Assembly (NCBI GenBank): GCA_036346205.1
Contig: JARFJB010001971.1
Span: forward strand, 797,001 to 861,000
From: Vesta saturnalis
Taxonomy: Eukaryota; Arthropoda; Insecta; Coleoptera; Lampyridae
DNA: 64,000 bases
Direction: 5' to 3'
The notes beneath the pieces were generated by a model, which worked only from the letters and a program-made list of their open reading frames with translations, was not told where the DNA came from and did no database searches. This document shows, piece by piece, positions 32,569 to 43,751 of the stretch (position 1 is the stretch's first letter; each line of letters starts with the position of its first letter). Position numbers and translations under genes: made by a program.

Positions 32569-32768
32569 AAATGCAAAGAAACTCATTCTATCCATTAAAT
32601 AAAATTTTAATTTGTTCATTTTTAACAATTATTTTAATATTAACATGAATTGGAGCTAAACAGTTGAAGATCCTTTCATTTTAACAGGCAAATTTTAACT
32701 ACGTTATATTTCTTATTTTTTCCTCATACTTTTAATATCAAAATTATGAGATAAAATTGTATTCAATT
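32569..32768 (+). pseudogene. cob: cob (cytochrome b) 3' end (NUMT)
   Basis: MQRNSFYPLNKILICSFLTI then LTWIGAK and, after a frameshift, VEDPFILTGQILTTLYFLFF. This is the last membrane helices of cytochrome b, located directly before trnS2 as in insect mtDNA. Confidence 0.88.
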
Positions 32769-32769
32769 A

Positions 32770-32832
32770 AGTTAATGAACTTGTTTAAGGATATATTTTG
32801 AAAATATAAGAGTTAATTTACTTTATTAACTT
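32770..32832 (+). tRNA. trnS2: trnS2 (UCN), mitochondrial copy in NUMT
   Basis: Acceptor arms AGTTAAT (32770-32776) and ATTAACT (32825-32831) pair fully. The anticodon loop is TTTGAAA with anticodon TGA. Position between cob and nad1 matches insect mtDNA. Confidence 0.88.
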
Positions 32833-32844
32833 TACTATAATTAA

Positions 32845-33118
32845 TTAACTAAATAATTTGAACAAAAATAAACAACTTCAATCCTAAATAAAACATTAAA
32901 AAATTTAAAGAAATAGGTAAAAATCTTTTTCAAGCTAAGTATATAAGCTTGTCATATCGAAAATGAGGTAAAGTCCCCCGAGTTCAAATAAATATAAAAG
33001 AAATGAATAAAACAAACAAAAAAATTAAAAATAATCTACAAAAAAAAAAAAAAACAAATATTATTCTCATAAACGAAATTCTTGAATATTCAGCCATAAA
33101 AAGCATATCAAACCCCCC
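32845..33118 (-). pseudogene. nad1: nad1 3' part (NUMT)
   Basis: On the minus strand GGGFDMLFMAEYSRISFMRI, then with breaks RYDKLIYLAWK-FLP-SLN. These are the conserved C-terminal half motifs of nad1. It is truncated at its 5' side, where rrnL sequence begins abruptly at about 33119, so the nad1 start and trnL1 are deleted. Confidence 0.85.
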
Positions 33119-33860
33119 TCTCCATATTCATTCCAGATTTCAATTAAAAAACTATTTATTATGCTACCTTTGCATAGTTAAAATACTGCGGCTATTTAAT
33201 TATCACTGAGCAGATTAGACCTTAAATTATTCTCAAAAGGACATGTTTTTAATAAACAGGCAGAAAATTAATTTGCTGAATTCCTTTTATAATCTAAAAA
33301 TTTTTATCTTTAACAACAAATTTACTAATTTAATCATAATAACTAATAATAAAAATATAAAATTAATTTTTAATAAACAATTTAAAATTAATATAAATTA
33401 ATAATTAAATAATAAATAACTATTAAATTATTATCATGATTAACAATTAAAATTATACAAAATATAGATATATTAAAATTTTTAAATTTTAAATAGAAGC
33501 TCATCCCATTAAATATTTAATATTAAAACTTAAAATTAATTCTTAAATAAATAATAATAGAATTAAATTCTTTTCTTAAAAAACTAGATATATTTAAAAA
33601 CGAATAAAATTCCATTTCAATTTAATTATTTTAAAATATTATATCACAAATAAATAAATGATTAATTAGTCCTTTTAAATTCGAGAAAATCATTTAAATA
33701 ATTTCAATTTAATCAACCCTGATACAAAAGGCACAAAAAATTAATTCTTCTTTCTAAAATTTCACTCACATTAGTAGTAAACTATAATAAAAAAAAAATT
33801 TTCTTAATAATTAATAAAATAAAAATATTTTTATTAAAAAATAAAAATAATTTAATTAAT
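33119..33860 (-). rRNA. rrnL: mitochondrial 16S rRNA (rrnL), NUMT copy, partial
   Basis: Contains the highly conserved domain V landmarks in plus-strand spelling: GCTACCTTTGCATAGTTAAA, ATACTGCGGC and CAGATTAGACCTTAAATTAT. The 5' end of the gene is poorly defined because of AT-richness. No trnV cloverleaf was confirmed between it and rrnS. Confidence 0.88.
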
Positions 33861-33924
33861 TCAAATTAACTGTATAAAACAGTAATCTTTTGAATGTAAA
33901 TAAAAAACTTATCCAAAGCTTTAA

Positions 33925-34690
33925 ATTGGTAATTCTAGATACACTTTCCAGTACATCTACTAGGTTACAACTTATCTCAATTTAAATGAGAGTGACGGGA
34001 AATATGTACATATTTTAGAGCATTTATCATATAAAATAAATTTTTTATATTACTATCAAATCCAATTTCAAATAAAAATTTGAAATTATTTTCTAACAAT
34101 AAAATTATTATAACCCATTTCTACTTTTATATAAACTGCACCTTGATTTGAAATAATTTATCATTATAAACGTTGAAAATTTAAATTCTTAAAAAAAATT
34201 CTTTAACAACGATATACAAACTTAATTAATAAAAGTGGAACTTATTGTGGAATATCAATTATAGAACAGGTTCCTCTGAACTGACTAAAATACCGCCAAA
34301 TTTTTTAATTTCCATGAACAACAAATACTAATCTGGTTGAATAATTTACAATTAATATAATAGGGTATCTAATCCTAGTTTATATTTTAATTTTAAGAAT
34401 TTAACATTATTATAATAATTAATATTCAAATTTAAATTTCACCTAAAATTCAAATATCAAATTTAATTAAATTAAAATTTAAAACCAAAAATATTCAATT
34501 AATCTATTTGTATAACCGCAATTGCTGGCACAAATTTGATTAGATTTATTAAAATTTACTGAAACATATATTAATAAATTTTCAATGTTAAATACTGAAA
34601 AAAAAACTTTTAATTAAAATTCTACCTGTAAATTCATTTTAAATAATAAATTTAATACAAATTGAATTATAAATTTAAATAAATTATTCC
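33925..34690 (-). rRNA. rrnS: mitochondrial 12S rRNA (rrnS), NUMT copy
   Basis: Plus-strand spelling shows the 3' end (ACTTTCCAGTACATCTACTA; TTACAACTTATCTCAATTTA), the GGAACCTGTTC block as GAACAGGTTCCTCTGAACTG, and AATAGGGTATCTAATCCTAG. These are universal 12S landmarks. The 5' limit is approximate. Confidence 0.9.
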
Positions 34691-35268
34691 CCAAAATAAA
34701 CTATTCTAAAATTTAAATTTAATTAATTCTAATTTAAATAAATTAACAATTAAAAATAATTAAATAATAAATAAATTATTAATAAATTAAATTTTACTAT
34801 TTTAGAAAATTACTTAATAATCAAATTTATTATTAATAAAATCGTATAAATCATTAAATTAAATTTTTAAATAAAAATAATCCAAAATAAATGAAAAATT
34901 TAATTTTATTTAAAAACAAAACAATCAATTTCATTTAAAAATAAAGTTATAAAATTAATCATTTAAAGCTTAAAACTTACAAAATTGATTTATACGTATA
35001 TTAATATTCCATATTTTATTGACCCCCCTCAAATATATTTAAAATATAATCATAAGCAAATCATTAATAAGCAATAAAAAATTAATTAATTTCTAATTTT
35101 TAAATTAATATTCCATTAATAACAAATTTAATTTCTAGTAACTCGTAAGCTGTTTTTTTTTTAATTATTTTCTTTATATAAATGATTATTTATCAAAGAC
35201 CAATAGCAATAATGTTAAATTCTTAAGATAACGTTTTATTGATATATTAAATATTTATATATTAATTC

Positions 35269-35271
<3 letters not shown>
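34691..35271. other. mitochondrial AT-rich (control) region, NUMT copy, partial
   Basis: Very AT-rich sequence following the 5' end of rrnS, in the position of the insect control region. Contains a GACCCCCCTC block (about 35021) and a T8-10 stretch (35154-35163). It runs into a (TA)n tract at 35272-35315. Confidence 0.6.

Positions 35272-35315
<44 letters not shown>
35272..35315. repeat. (TA)n microsatellite
   Basis: TA tract flanked by TTAATATATTTAAATAT-like inverted sequence, at the edge of the control-region remnant. Confidence 0.95.
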
Positions 35316-35319
<4 letters not shown>

Positions 35320-35535
35320 TTTAATATATTAATTGCAGTAAATTAGAACAATCATATAATACGATGTTATAACCTTTAAATAAAAAACATAACTATTCAT
35401 TATTTCTTTTTTGTCAGGTTTATCGTGAATAATATTTATATACTATTAATAAACCAATATCTTCACTTTATTACTTTATAGTTCCACTGTTATTGATCTA
35501 TATTTAATTATATAAATTAATATAAAGTTAAATAT

Positions 35536-36130
35536 ATCAGGTGTTTCTGAAATAGGGTTCCAATTTCTACTGCATGTAGAACTCATTAAAATAAGACAAA
35601 ATGTTCATATAATATGTTAACGATTAAAGTTAAGTTGAAATCGAATACTGATTTATTCAATTATTTAAAAGATAAAGATGATGAAATTAACATACATAAT
35701 TACGATAACATAGCTAATTTTTATCGAATCATAGTCTTCAGAATATCTAAAAATTTTGTACGACCTTTTCAATTTTTTAACAAATTCATAAATGATTATT
35801 TCTAAATGCAATTTGGCTAAATAATAGAACGTTTCTGAACTGATTCAAGTGAATAACAGTAATTTTATCAAATAATGATAATTTTCAAACTCATTTTACA
35901 CAAAAACCGTTGCCGATATCGACTTACGCAAAGACGACATTTTTACGTAAAACTGTCCAAAATTTACGAATTTGTCAAAAAATTGCAAAAGGTCGTACAA
36001 AATTTTTAGGACTTGATACTTTTCATCCCCTGAAAAGGAGCATATGATTCGAATAACGAAAATGGCCTAAGTATTATCGTGAACAGTTATTATGTTCTTT
36101 ATTTCGTTTTTATCTTTTATTTATAATAAT
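35536..36130. mobile_element. decayed DNA-transposon/MITE with internal inverted repeat
   Basis: Opens with AGGTGTTTCTGAAATAGGGT and TAGAACTCATTAAAATAAGA, a form common at the ends of mariner-like MITEs. Two arms of about 46 bp (35747-35792 and 35963-36009), around CTAAAAATTTTGTACGACCT, are near-perfect inverted copies across a 170-bp loop. No transposase was seen and the right boundary is uncertain. Confidence 0.45.
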
Positions 36131-36205
36131 ATATAAATCAGTTTAATTCATATAACTTTTATGTTTTTAAAATCATTTATAGGATGTATTATTTTTATAT
36201 ATAAA

Positions 36206-36209
<4 letters not shown>

Positions 36210-36249
<40 letters not shown>
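36210..36249. repeat. (TA)n microsatellite
   Basis: TA tract immediately before the left end of the mariner-type MITE; the matching tract continues after its right end at 37008. Confidence 0.95.
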
Positions 36250-36252
<3 letters not shown>

Positions 36253-37002
36253 TGTGTCTCATCGGAAATTCTATGTTAAAATAAACTATTGTAAATACTG
36301 GATCGCCTAATTATTTTACAGTAAAATGTCAATGTAAAACTTCTTAAGGAAAAAGGCTTCTTATGTTACAATTGCATTTACATTTGGTTCATCCGTTTTC
36401 GAGAAATTTAGGAAAACTTAAGGCTTTTCGTAACTGGTCAAGGTTGCTTTTAACAATAATTATTGATTGTCATTGTAAATTATTCATTGTTCAAAACAAT
36501 TCATTCATCATTAAAACTTTATTTGGGACAGATTATTACTTTTTAAAGAAAAATTTGTTTATAAAAATGAATTATTACACCATTGAAGAAAAAGTAAAAT
36601 TTATTGAATGGCATTACTCTGGCAATTCACTTAGAAATATCAGAGATTTGTACTCGGCTAGTTATCAAAGCCGGAAAATTCCAATTTTCATAATTAATTT
36701 GTTTATTTAGAATATCATCTTCTTGTTTATAACAGACTTATTTTATTTGTGCTCCTTATTGTATTTATCCTGACACTTACATGGCTTATTAACGTTACCG
36801 GTTACGAAAAAGCCCTTAAGTTTTTCCTAATTTTCTCGAAAACAGATGAACCAAATGTAAATGCAATTGTAACATAAGAAGCAGCCTTTTTTCCTTAAGA
36901 AGTTTTACATTTGACATTTTACTGTAAAATAATTAGGGAGAAAATATTTACAATAGTTTATTTTAACATGGAATTCCTATGTCCAGAAATTCAAGAGACA
37001 CA

Positions 37003-37007
<5 letters not shown>
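36250..37007 (+). mobile_element. mariner-type MITE with ~200-bp terminal inverted repeats
   Basis: Left end CACTGTGTCTC and right end GAGACACAGTG, with matching internal blocks such as TGTTAAAATAAACTATTGTA, ACTTCTTAAGGAAAAA and ACAATTGCATTTACATTTGG. TA flanks on both sides. Only a short transposase start survives: MNYYTIEEKVKFIEWHYSGN then SLRNIRDLYSAS (36567-36662), a mariner N-terminal helix. It landed in a (TA)n tract within the NUMT. Confidence 0.88.

Positions 37008-37072
<65 letters not shown>
37008..37072. repeat. (TA)n microsatellite
   Basis: TA tract on the right side of the mariner-type MITE; it continues the tract at 36210. Confidence 0.95.
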
Positions 37073-37078
<6 letters not shown>

Positions 37079-37339
37079 AAACTTTTAAATAATAAAATAT
37101 TTATATAAATAAGTTATGGTATATAACATTAAAATTAGTTACATATAATAAGTAAATTTTATTGAGGTTAAAAATAAAATCAACCATTTTTTTCTCCAAA
37201 TAACTAGAAATTCTGTACCTCAATATTCACCTGTGATTTTTGGCCTTGAATTTAAATTGATGCTAAAATTAATTAACTAAAAATTTAAGTGATTTAAATA
37301 TTTAATTTTAACAATTCAAATACATTAAAAACAAAAACA

Positions 37340-37405
37340 AATGAATTGCCTGGCAAAAGGATTATTATGATATAATTAATAAAAATGTAAAATTTTACCT
37401 TCATT
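37340..37405 (+). tRNA. trnI: trnI, mitochondrial copy in NUMT
   Basis: Starts AATGAATTGCCTG and ends TTCATT, giving a paired acceptor stem. Anticodon GAT sits in the loop ATTATTATGATATAAT. First of the I-Q-M cluster. Confidence 0.85.
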
Positions 37406-37473
37406 ATAAATAATAGAATTAAACTATTCCTGTGAACATCAAAAATTCATGTACATCTTATACTAATTTATAA
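37404..37473 (-). tRNA. trnQ: trnQ, mitochondrial copy in NUMT
   Basis: On the minus strand TTATAAAT at the 5' end pairs with ATTTATAA at the 3' end. Anticodon TTG lies in ATTTTTGATG. It overlaps trnI and trnM by two bases each, as in insect mtDNA. Confidence 0.83.
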
Positions 37474-37534
37474 AAAGATAAGCTAAATAAAGCTTTTGGG
37501 TTCATACCCCAAATATAAAGATTCTTTTCTTTTT
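37472..37534 (+). tRNA. trnM: trnM, mitochondrial copy in NUMT
   Basis: AAAAAGA (37472-37478) pairs with TCTTTTT (37528-37534). The anticodon arm TTGGGTTCATACCCCAA carries CAT. Directly precedes nad2. Confidence 0.92.
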
Positions 37535-38228
37535 AATAAAAAAATTTTATCAAATTTTATTTTTATCAAGAACCTTGATTTCAATTTCCTCTTATTCATG
37601 AATAGCTATATGAATAGGACTTGAAATTAATGTTTTATCTATTATTCCAATTTTAAATTCAAGAAAAAATAAACTTTCTTCTGAATCTTCAATTAAATAG
37701 TTTATTACACAAACTATTGTATCATCAGTAATTCTATTAGCAATTATCATAATAATCATAAGTTCGAGATTTTCATCAAAATAAATCAAGAATCATTAAT
37801 TATTTTATTATAAATTCAAGACTTCTAATGAAAATAGGAATAACCCCGTTCCATTTTTGATTTCAGAAGTTCTTGAAGGATTAGATTGAACAAATTGTAT
37901 ATTAATATTAACATGACAGAAAATTGCTATAGTCCTGTTAATACTAAATATTAAATTCAAATCTTTTATAATAATTATTATTTTAATGGCAATAATTGTA
38001 AGAGGATTAATGGCATTTAATCAAATTAGAATACGAAAATTTTAGCATATTCATCAATTAATCATATAGGATGAATAATTGCAATAATTTATCTTCAAAC
38101 AACATGAATAATTTACTTTTAATTTATTCAATTCTTACAATCAATGTAATTTTAATTATAAAGAAAAACAAAATTTATTTTATTAATCAATTAGTTCAGA
38201 AATTAAAATTTTATTTGAAAAATGACAC
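37535..38228 (+). pseudogene. nad2: nad2 (NUMT), broken and truncated
   Basis: Read with the invertebrate mitochondrial code: FYQILFLSRTLISISSYSWM, MGLEINVLSIIPILNSS and KYFITQTIVSSVILLAIIIM, then LTWQKIA and NHIGWIIAI with shifts. This is the N-terminal two thirds of nad2. It lies immediately after trnM. The mitochondrial sequence ends near 38228. Confidence 0.9.
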
Positions 38229-38288
38229 GCTTTGCAAAAACACAAATAATCAAAAGTTTGTAGGAGAAACCTGACGTCAAACACGCTT

Positions 38289-38720
38289 GCCAATTAAGAG
38301 TACATAGACACTTTCACGGCGAGAGTTAACGAGCAACTAAACATTTGAGACCCACATTACTACTAGCGCCGTCTCTAGTTGAGACCCAACTTTGTCTACG
38401 GATATTACCGTACCGTTGCGTATCTTAAAGGATTCCTCAATCAACGCCTTTACTCTATTGCCTCCTGTGAACGCCGAATTTTTAGACGCATAGATAGGTT
38501 ACCCCTCAGGTACCCTCGTGACCTTACACAACACGCAAACATACCACCAATCACACACAGAATCCAAACACTCCAGAAAAACTTCGCGCATAAAAGAATT
38601 TTCGGCGATACTATCCCAACCAAAGAAATCCTTACCACTCCCTACAACTACTGTTTTCCCCAATTCCCACGCAGGAGATCTAAATTAAAATTCAAGCATC
38701 CCCGATCCTTACGCAGCTCC

Positions 38721-38722
<2 letters not shown>
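38289..38722 (+). pseudogene. Jockey-type LINE C-terminal fragment
   Basis: Open frame MRPNFVYGYYRTVAYLKGFL, then RRIFRRIDRLPLRYPRDLTQ, ITHRIQTLQKNFAHKRIF and FPRRRSKLKFKHPRSL. The 'LRP---YGYP-W---' start and RRSKLKFKHP end match the RT C-terminal tail of Jockey-clade elements. It could be the missing tail type of the element at 18.8-21.2 kb. It ends at a (TA)n tract. Confidence 0.65.

Positions 38723-38723
<1 letters not shown>

Positions 38724-38816
<93 letters not shown>
38724..38816. repeat. (TA)n microsatellite, longest in the window
   Basis: Uninterrupted TA tract of about 93 bp following the Jockey-type fragment. Confidence 0.95.
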
Positions 38817-38818
<2 letters not shown>

Positions 38819-38868
38819 CTACAAATAAGTGATTACTACCCATAACCATGGGCATACTAAAAAAAAAT

Positions 38869-39012
38869 CTTGATATTATTGACCTACCGCTGACTAAAGT
38901 TTGTGTTACAATTTCTTTATACAAAACTATAATTATGAAAGTTGCTATTTAACTTAATTATTAATACTGACTGCAAAATGATGCAGGTCCCATTCAATTT
39001 CATATTGAACAC
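38869..39012 (-). mobile_element. fragment of the env-type LTR element
   Basis: CTTGATATTATTGACCTACC through ATGATGCAGGTCCCATTCAA matches 13893-14036, the segment next to the 3' LTR of the element at 13.7-18.75 kb. A second, independent partial copy of the same family. Confidence 0.75.
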
Positions 39013-39332
39013 AGCCAATGGGAAAGTAGGTAGAGTTTTGGGATACTTGTCAATTACTTGTATGTGATAATAGTACAATGAGTACTACCCGAGTATATTT
39101 ATAATATGTGGGATAAATTGCAAAATGAACGTCCTGTTAGTCTAGACAATAGCGAATGCGTATAATTCCGTGATTTCCATTTTATGAAAAAAGGTGCACA
39201 GGAAAAACTTGCAGATGGTTATGTTCTTTATAAGGCAGTTAAATCGTTTTTTGATGTAAGTTGTTTTTGAGTAACCACACAAAAATACATTTTTTCAAAA
39301 TGGAAACAATAGTTGACTATGTGTATTTAAGA

Positions 39333-40828
39333 CAGGGTGTTTTCTGGCCTTTCTAATGATAACATATGACGTAATCATTTTAAAAAAATAAAGAGATACG
39401 GCCATTTCTCCTGTTTAATTTGAGATTTATTGGTATGGTAAGCCAAGCAAGCTGTTGTTGATTGACAAATACTACTAATATTACTTTGACGTTTAGTTTG
39501 AAAGTACTTTCCAGGTTAGTGTTTTTAGTCGCTACAAAAGATTTTTCTGATGTAGAAAAGCGTGATATGGTTGAATGTTGTATTCGGTGTCAACACAAAT
39601 GAAGTGCAAGCTGCACAGCGATATTCTGACCTCTATTTTGAACGTAGTTAGCCTTCTGAGTGTACATTTAAGAGACTATATGATGTTTTGGATTATTGAT
39701 TTTTGTAACCCCAGAAAAGAAACAGGGCATATTAATGAAGCTGCTGAAGTGAACACGTTAGCATCTGTTATACTTCAACATGATAAATTAGCATGCAAGC
39801 GGGAATTTCACAACGTACCGTCGTACGAGTGTTAAAAAATCATAAATTTCACCCCTATACGTTATCAACTTCACAAACACTACGCCCTGGTCATAATGTT
39901 CGGCGTATGGACTTTTGTACGTGGCTAGAAACAAGTGTGCAGTGGACCCACAGTTTTAATTTATGGTACTATGGACGGACAAAAGTAGATTTACAAATTG
40001 GAGGATGTTTAATACTCACTAAGAACATCTCCGGTCACAAGAACATCTGCATAATGCCAAGTAAAGATGACCATAAATTAAAGTTGGGTTTAATGTGTTG
40101 CGTGGTGTTATTAGATCTACAAAATTTAGAGACTCGCGCTATGCTGGAGTGGTTTCAGCACTATGGGCTAATCAATTAGGAGTGCGAAATTATTTAGATA
40201 CAGTTTTTCCCCACCAGTGGTAGAAAGGGATACACCGGTAGCATGGCCAGTTCGATCACCTGATCTATCTGTTTTTGATTTCTATTTGTAGGTAACGATA
40301 AAGAATAAGGTGTCATATGAAGCATTGGAAGATCTTAGAGAAGCCGCACTAGAAGCTTTTGCTAGTATTAATAAGCGTTCTTTAAGAAAAGCAACAAATT
40401 CTGTTCTAAAAAGGTGTAACTTAATTATAAAGGTAATCATTTTCAACATATGTACAAATACCTTTTGGTAATGTTTCAGTTGTCACACAGTAGTCTTTGT
40501 AGTACTTTGCTATTCATGTTTTTGTGCCATAGTCAATCTTGTTAATTAACAGTTATTTAGTTGCTGAATAATATTTTTCAATTTTTTCAATACACATTGG
40601 GCTTTCCCTGCATTTTGAAAAATTCGATGTAATGATTCATAAAATACGATACGATCTGTTTCCGCAAATAAAAGTTATTTCCATGGTTCATCGCATTAGT
40701 AATTAGGATTTGCATTTGTCAATCAACGACGTGTTCCATGGGCAACCATGCTTATCATTCTGAACTTAAACCGGAAAAATGGACGTATCTCTTTAGTTTT
40801 TAAAAATATCTATGTGATATTTTATATC
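39333..40828 (+). mobile_element. decayed mariner-superfamily transposon (right end lost)
   Basis: Starts CAGGGTGTTTTCTGG, like the DD41D element at 9.9 kb. The stretch AAATAAAGAGATACGGCCATT near the left end is matched in inverted orientation near 40795 (AATGGACGTATCTCTTTAGTT). The right terminus is cut by an RT fragment at 40830. The interior encodes a broken transposase. Confidence 0.75.
39550..40440 (+). pseudogene. mariner-superfamily transposase (broken)
   Basis: N-terminal MVECCIRCQHNEVQAAQRYS read across a frameshift, then GISQRTVVRVLKNHKFHPYT and GHNVRRMDFCTWLE (helix-turn-helix to catalytic core). WPVRSPDLSVFDFYL and KNKVSYEALEDLREAALEAF come from the C-terminal part. The first catalytic block is scrambled and the HDGAPPH block is deleted. 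Same family style as the intact transposase at 10.4-11.4 kb. Confidence 0.75.
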
Positions 40829-41650
40829 AATGTCTTCTCAACAACATTGGTTTATGGAGAATAGATCAACTGCCACTAACTTAGTCACTTTTACACAGTT
40901 TACTGCCACTACACTAGATAATCATGGCCAAGTGAATGTCGTTTATGCCGACTTCGCTAAGGCTTTTGATCGTATTTCCCATCATCTGTTAATAGCTAAA
41001 TTAGATGCGTTTGGTTTTAGTCAATCATTGCTTTTAGTATCATCCGCCTTACAGGACCGTGTTCAACAAGTTACATACAATAACTTTATTTCATCGTATA
41101 TTAACGTAACTTCACGTGTTCCATAAGGATTCAAGCTTGGACCACTTCTATTCTTATTATTTATGAATGTCTTACCGCCTGTAATAGGTTGCAATAAATT
41201 ACGTTTTTTGGTGCGCTGCTAACTGTCTGTAATTAAATATCCCAAAATGTAACATTGTAACGTATACACGTAAAAGCAAACCTGTTGAGTTTACTTATCA
41301 TGCAAAATTTAGCTTTAGTTATCACATTAAAATGTTATCACATTCAGCAAATTCTATATTGAGTTTTATTATCCGAATTGCAGATTTTTGTTAAATACAC
41401 TTGCGCTTAAATCTTTATTCTTCTGTTTGGTATACACTAAACTTGACTACTGCGTTCTCGTTTCGAATCGTATTTTTAAAAATCAAAATTTACTCGAATC
41501 TATCCAACGAAAATTTTTGAAGTATTTAGCATTCAGATTAGATCATTCTTACCCTGTAACGTATACTGCAATCAAACTTTTCATTCATTACGACAGGAAA
41601 TTGATATTAACTATTTCACACTTATTATCTAGTTGTTGCACTTGAATTAT
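40829..41650 (+). pseudogene. CR1/Jockey-group LINE reverse transcriptase fragment
   Basis: QQHWFMENRSTATNLVTFTQ, VNVVYADFAKAFDRISHHLL, then GFKLGPLLFLLFMN. The YADD catalytic box is missing. Later frames give FFCLVYTKLDYCVLVSN and IQRKFLKYLAFRLDHSYP. Stops and shifts throughout. Confidence 0.78.
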
Positions 41651-41869
41651 AATTTTGTCATTCTTAAAACATTTTGGTTTTTTAACTGGCTTATGATTAT
41701 ATTGTTCAAGTATTATTTGCATTGGTATGCTAGATTTTGTCTACTACTATATTATTCTAATAGGCATATAAGTTTCATGTATTATTGTTTTTTATTTAAT
41801 TTTTATATTTTCTACTATATTGTTATAATAAATTTAATTTTAGTTATTTTTGTAGGTATAATATAATAA

Positions 41870-42060
41870 TGCTTCTGTTTTCACTGGACCTCTTTTATTT
41901 TACTTATTTTGTTGTTTATTTTGTCATGTCTTATCACCGAATGTCTTTTTTTTTTTGGCCAGTAATTTGACTGTAAAGTCTGTAGGACAATAACTCATTA
42001 TTATTATTATGATTACCATTATTGAAAAATCTGGAATACTGGAACTGTGGCAGGATCTGT
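41870..42060. other. intergenic spacer with (ATT)n
   Basis: T-rich sequence and a short ATT microsatellite (41998-42014); no gene. Confidence 0.5.
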
Positions 42061-42111
42061 AACAAACAAAATATACCTACGTACCACACAAAATTAAAAA
42101 ACACCGAACGC

Positions 42112-42136
42112 GTTTCGATAACTACGCTTTCATCAG
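42112..42136 (-). ncRNA. hammerhead ribozyme core (PLE2, minus arm, degraded)
   Basis: On the minus strand CTGATGA is followed by AAGCGTAGTTATC and GAAACGCGTTCGGT. Core bases are kept, but helix II is mismatched and the 5' strand of helix I (TTCA) no longer pairs with CGGT. Probably inactive. Confidence 0.6.
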
Positions 42137-42342
42137 TGAACTTCGTTGCTTATCTGGTGAAAGTGAAAGTGAAATTTATGAAAGTCTAATAAGTTCTGAG
42201 TAGCCTAAAGGTCCTTGATCATCATTATTCATTAGAATCTGTTTGTTTTTGAAGATCTCTAAACTTTCATAACAATCAAGTTCGTGTTTATTACTAACAT
42301 GTTTGATTAAGGATACATGATTTTTGTCAAACATATGTAGGG

Positions 42343-42660
42343 CTACGGCAGACTTTTGATAGGTCGTTTAGTTTGCCCCACATATATTTGTTCACAATTT
42401 TTACGATTAATTTTATAAATTCCCGACCCATCCTGCTTATCCAGTTTATCTTTTGGATTGGTTAAAAGAGTTTGCAAACTATTATCTGAAGTAGTGACTG
42501 TTTTCAAATTAATTTTGGAAAAGATTTTAGATAAATCTTTTGTATAAGCAGGATAGTTTGGTAACTTTACATATTTTGCTACTATTTGTTCTCTAGCGTT
42601 ACCTAATGTAGTTACGTTCTTCATCCTCATCCTATGTGTTTGTTTCCTAACTATGTTCAT
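42343..42660 (-). pseudogene. PLE2 GIY-YIG endonuclease fragment, minus arm
   Basis: MNIVRKQTHRMRMKNVTTLG, LPNYPAYTKDLSKIFSKINL and then the GIY-YIG entry SGIYKINRKNCEQIYVGQTK. It is nearly identical to the plus-strand copy at 43240-43540 but stops after RPIKSLP. Confidence 0.8.
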
Positions 42661-42739
42661 TGGAAAAATTGATGGTTAATTTTGAAAAAGGTTTGTTTCA
42701 CACACAAATCTGTTAATTTAAGTGTATGAAACAAACATT

Positions 42740-43738
42740 TTTCAAAATTAGCCATCAATTTTTCCGGCAAGAACATGGTACGACAATGGGCAATAGCTTA
42801 TCTCCGTTTATAGCCAATTCATGGGTAAATTTGAGACAGGCTTAAAACGCGATTTGCCTTGTTTTCCTAGAGTTTGGATTAGATACGTGAATGATATGTT
42901 TGCCATCCTTAATACTAAAATTTGTAGTGTTGAGAACTTTGTGGAAACTTTAAATTCTAAATTTCCGACAATCAAATTTACCTATGAGATAAAGATGATA
43001 CTCTGGTAACAAGAAATGGTAGTAAACTAGATATAGATATTTGTCGTAAAGAAACTAGCACTGAAAGATTCATAAATGACTCAATGACTCAATCACTGTA
43101 GACAGCATAAACTCGCGGCTTTTAACTTTTTAGTTCATAAATTGCTTAATTTTCGTCTTTCAGTTCAAAATTATAATAAACAATTGCGTACTATTAAAGG
43201 AATTGCTGCATACAATGGGTTTTGAGATGAAGTGCTTATGAATATAGTTAGGAAACAAACACATAGGATGAGGGTTAAGAACGTAACTACATTAGGTAAC
43301 GCTAGAGAACAAATAGAAACAAAGTATATAAAGTTACCGAACTATCCTCCTTATACAAAAGGTCTATCTTAAATCTTTTCCAGAATTAATTTGAAAACAG
43401 TCACTACTTCATATAATAGTATGTAAACTCTTTTAGGCAATCCAAAAGATTAAGTGGATAAGCAGGATGGGTCGGGAATTTATAAAATTAATTGTAAAAA
43501 TTGTGCCCAAATATATGTAGGGCAAACTAAACGACCTATCAAAATTCGCTTTAAAGAAGATTTAGCTCATATAAAATACAAACGTTGGGACATGTCTGCC
43601 GTAGCCCTACATATGTTTGATAAAAGTCATGTAGTAGATAAGGATTCATTAATCAAACATGTTAGTAATAAACACAAACTTGAATGTTATGAAAGTTTAG
43701 AGATCTTCAAAAACAAACAAATTAGAAATTTTCTTTAG
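42740..43738 (+). pseudogene. PLE2 reverse transcriptase end and GIY-YIG endonuclease (broken)
   Basis: RT remnants: QEHGTTMGNSLSPFIANSW (42770-42830), then PCFPRVWIRYVNDMFAIL, where the catalytic VDD reads VND. The endonuclease follows after several stops: KQDGSGIYKINCKNCAQIYV, GQTKRPIKIRFKEDLAHI and SAVALHMFDKSHVVDKDSLI. The loss of one catalytic aspartate and the many stops show an old copy. Confidence 0.82.
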
Positions 43739-43751
43739 TTCGCCCTAATCG

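Larger units (their letters stand above)
21975..38230. other. nuclear mitochondrial insertion (NUMT), interrupted by several transposons
   Basis: Mitochondrial gene pieces appear in ancestral insect order across this span: nad4 (minus), cob end (plus), trnS2 (plus), nad1 (minus), rrnL and rrnS (minus), AT-rich control region, trnI, trnQ (minus), trnM and nad2 (plus). Internal TGA read as Trp, AGA as Ser and many frameshifts show descent from mtDNA followed by decay. The part between nad4 and the end of cob is deleted. Nuclear location follows from the LINEs and DNA transposons nested within it. Confidence 0.92.

Noticed and set aside
32119..32760. Functional mitochondrial genome sequence (contamination)
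   Set aside because: Frameshifts, deletions between genes and nested nuclear transposons with target duplications point to a nuclear copy.
36911..37108. Frames consisting of alternating Tyr-Ile across (TA)n tracts
   Set aside because: Translations of microsatellite DNA. The same applies to frames at 6621, 9766, 25955, 38379 and 38709.
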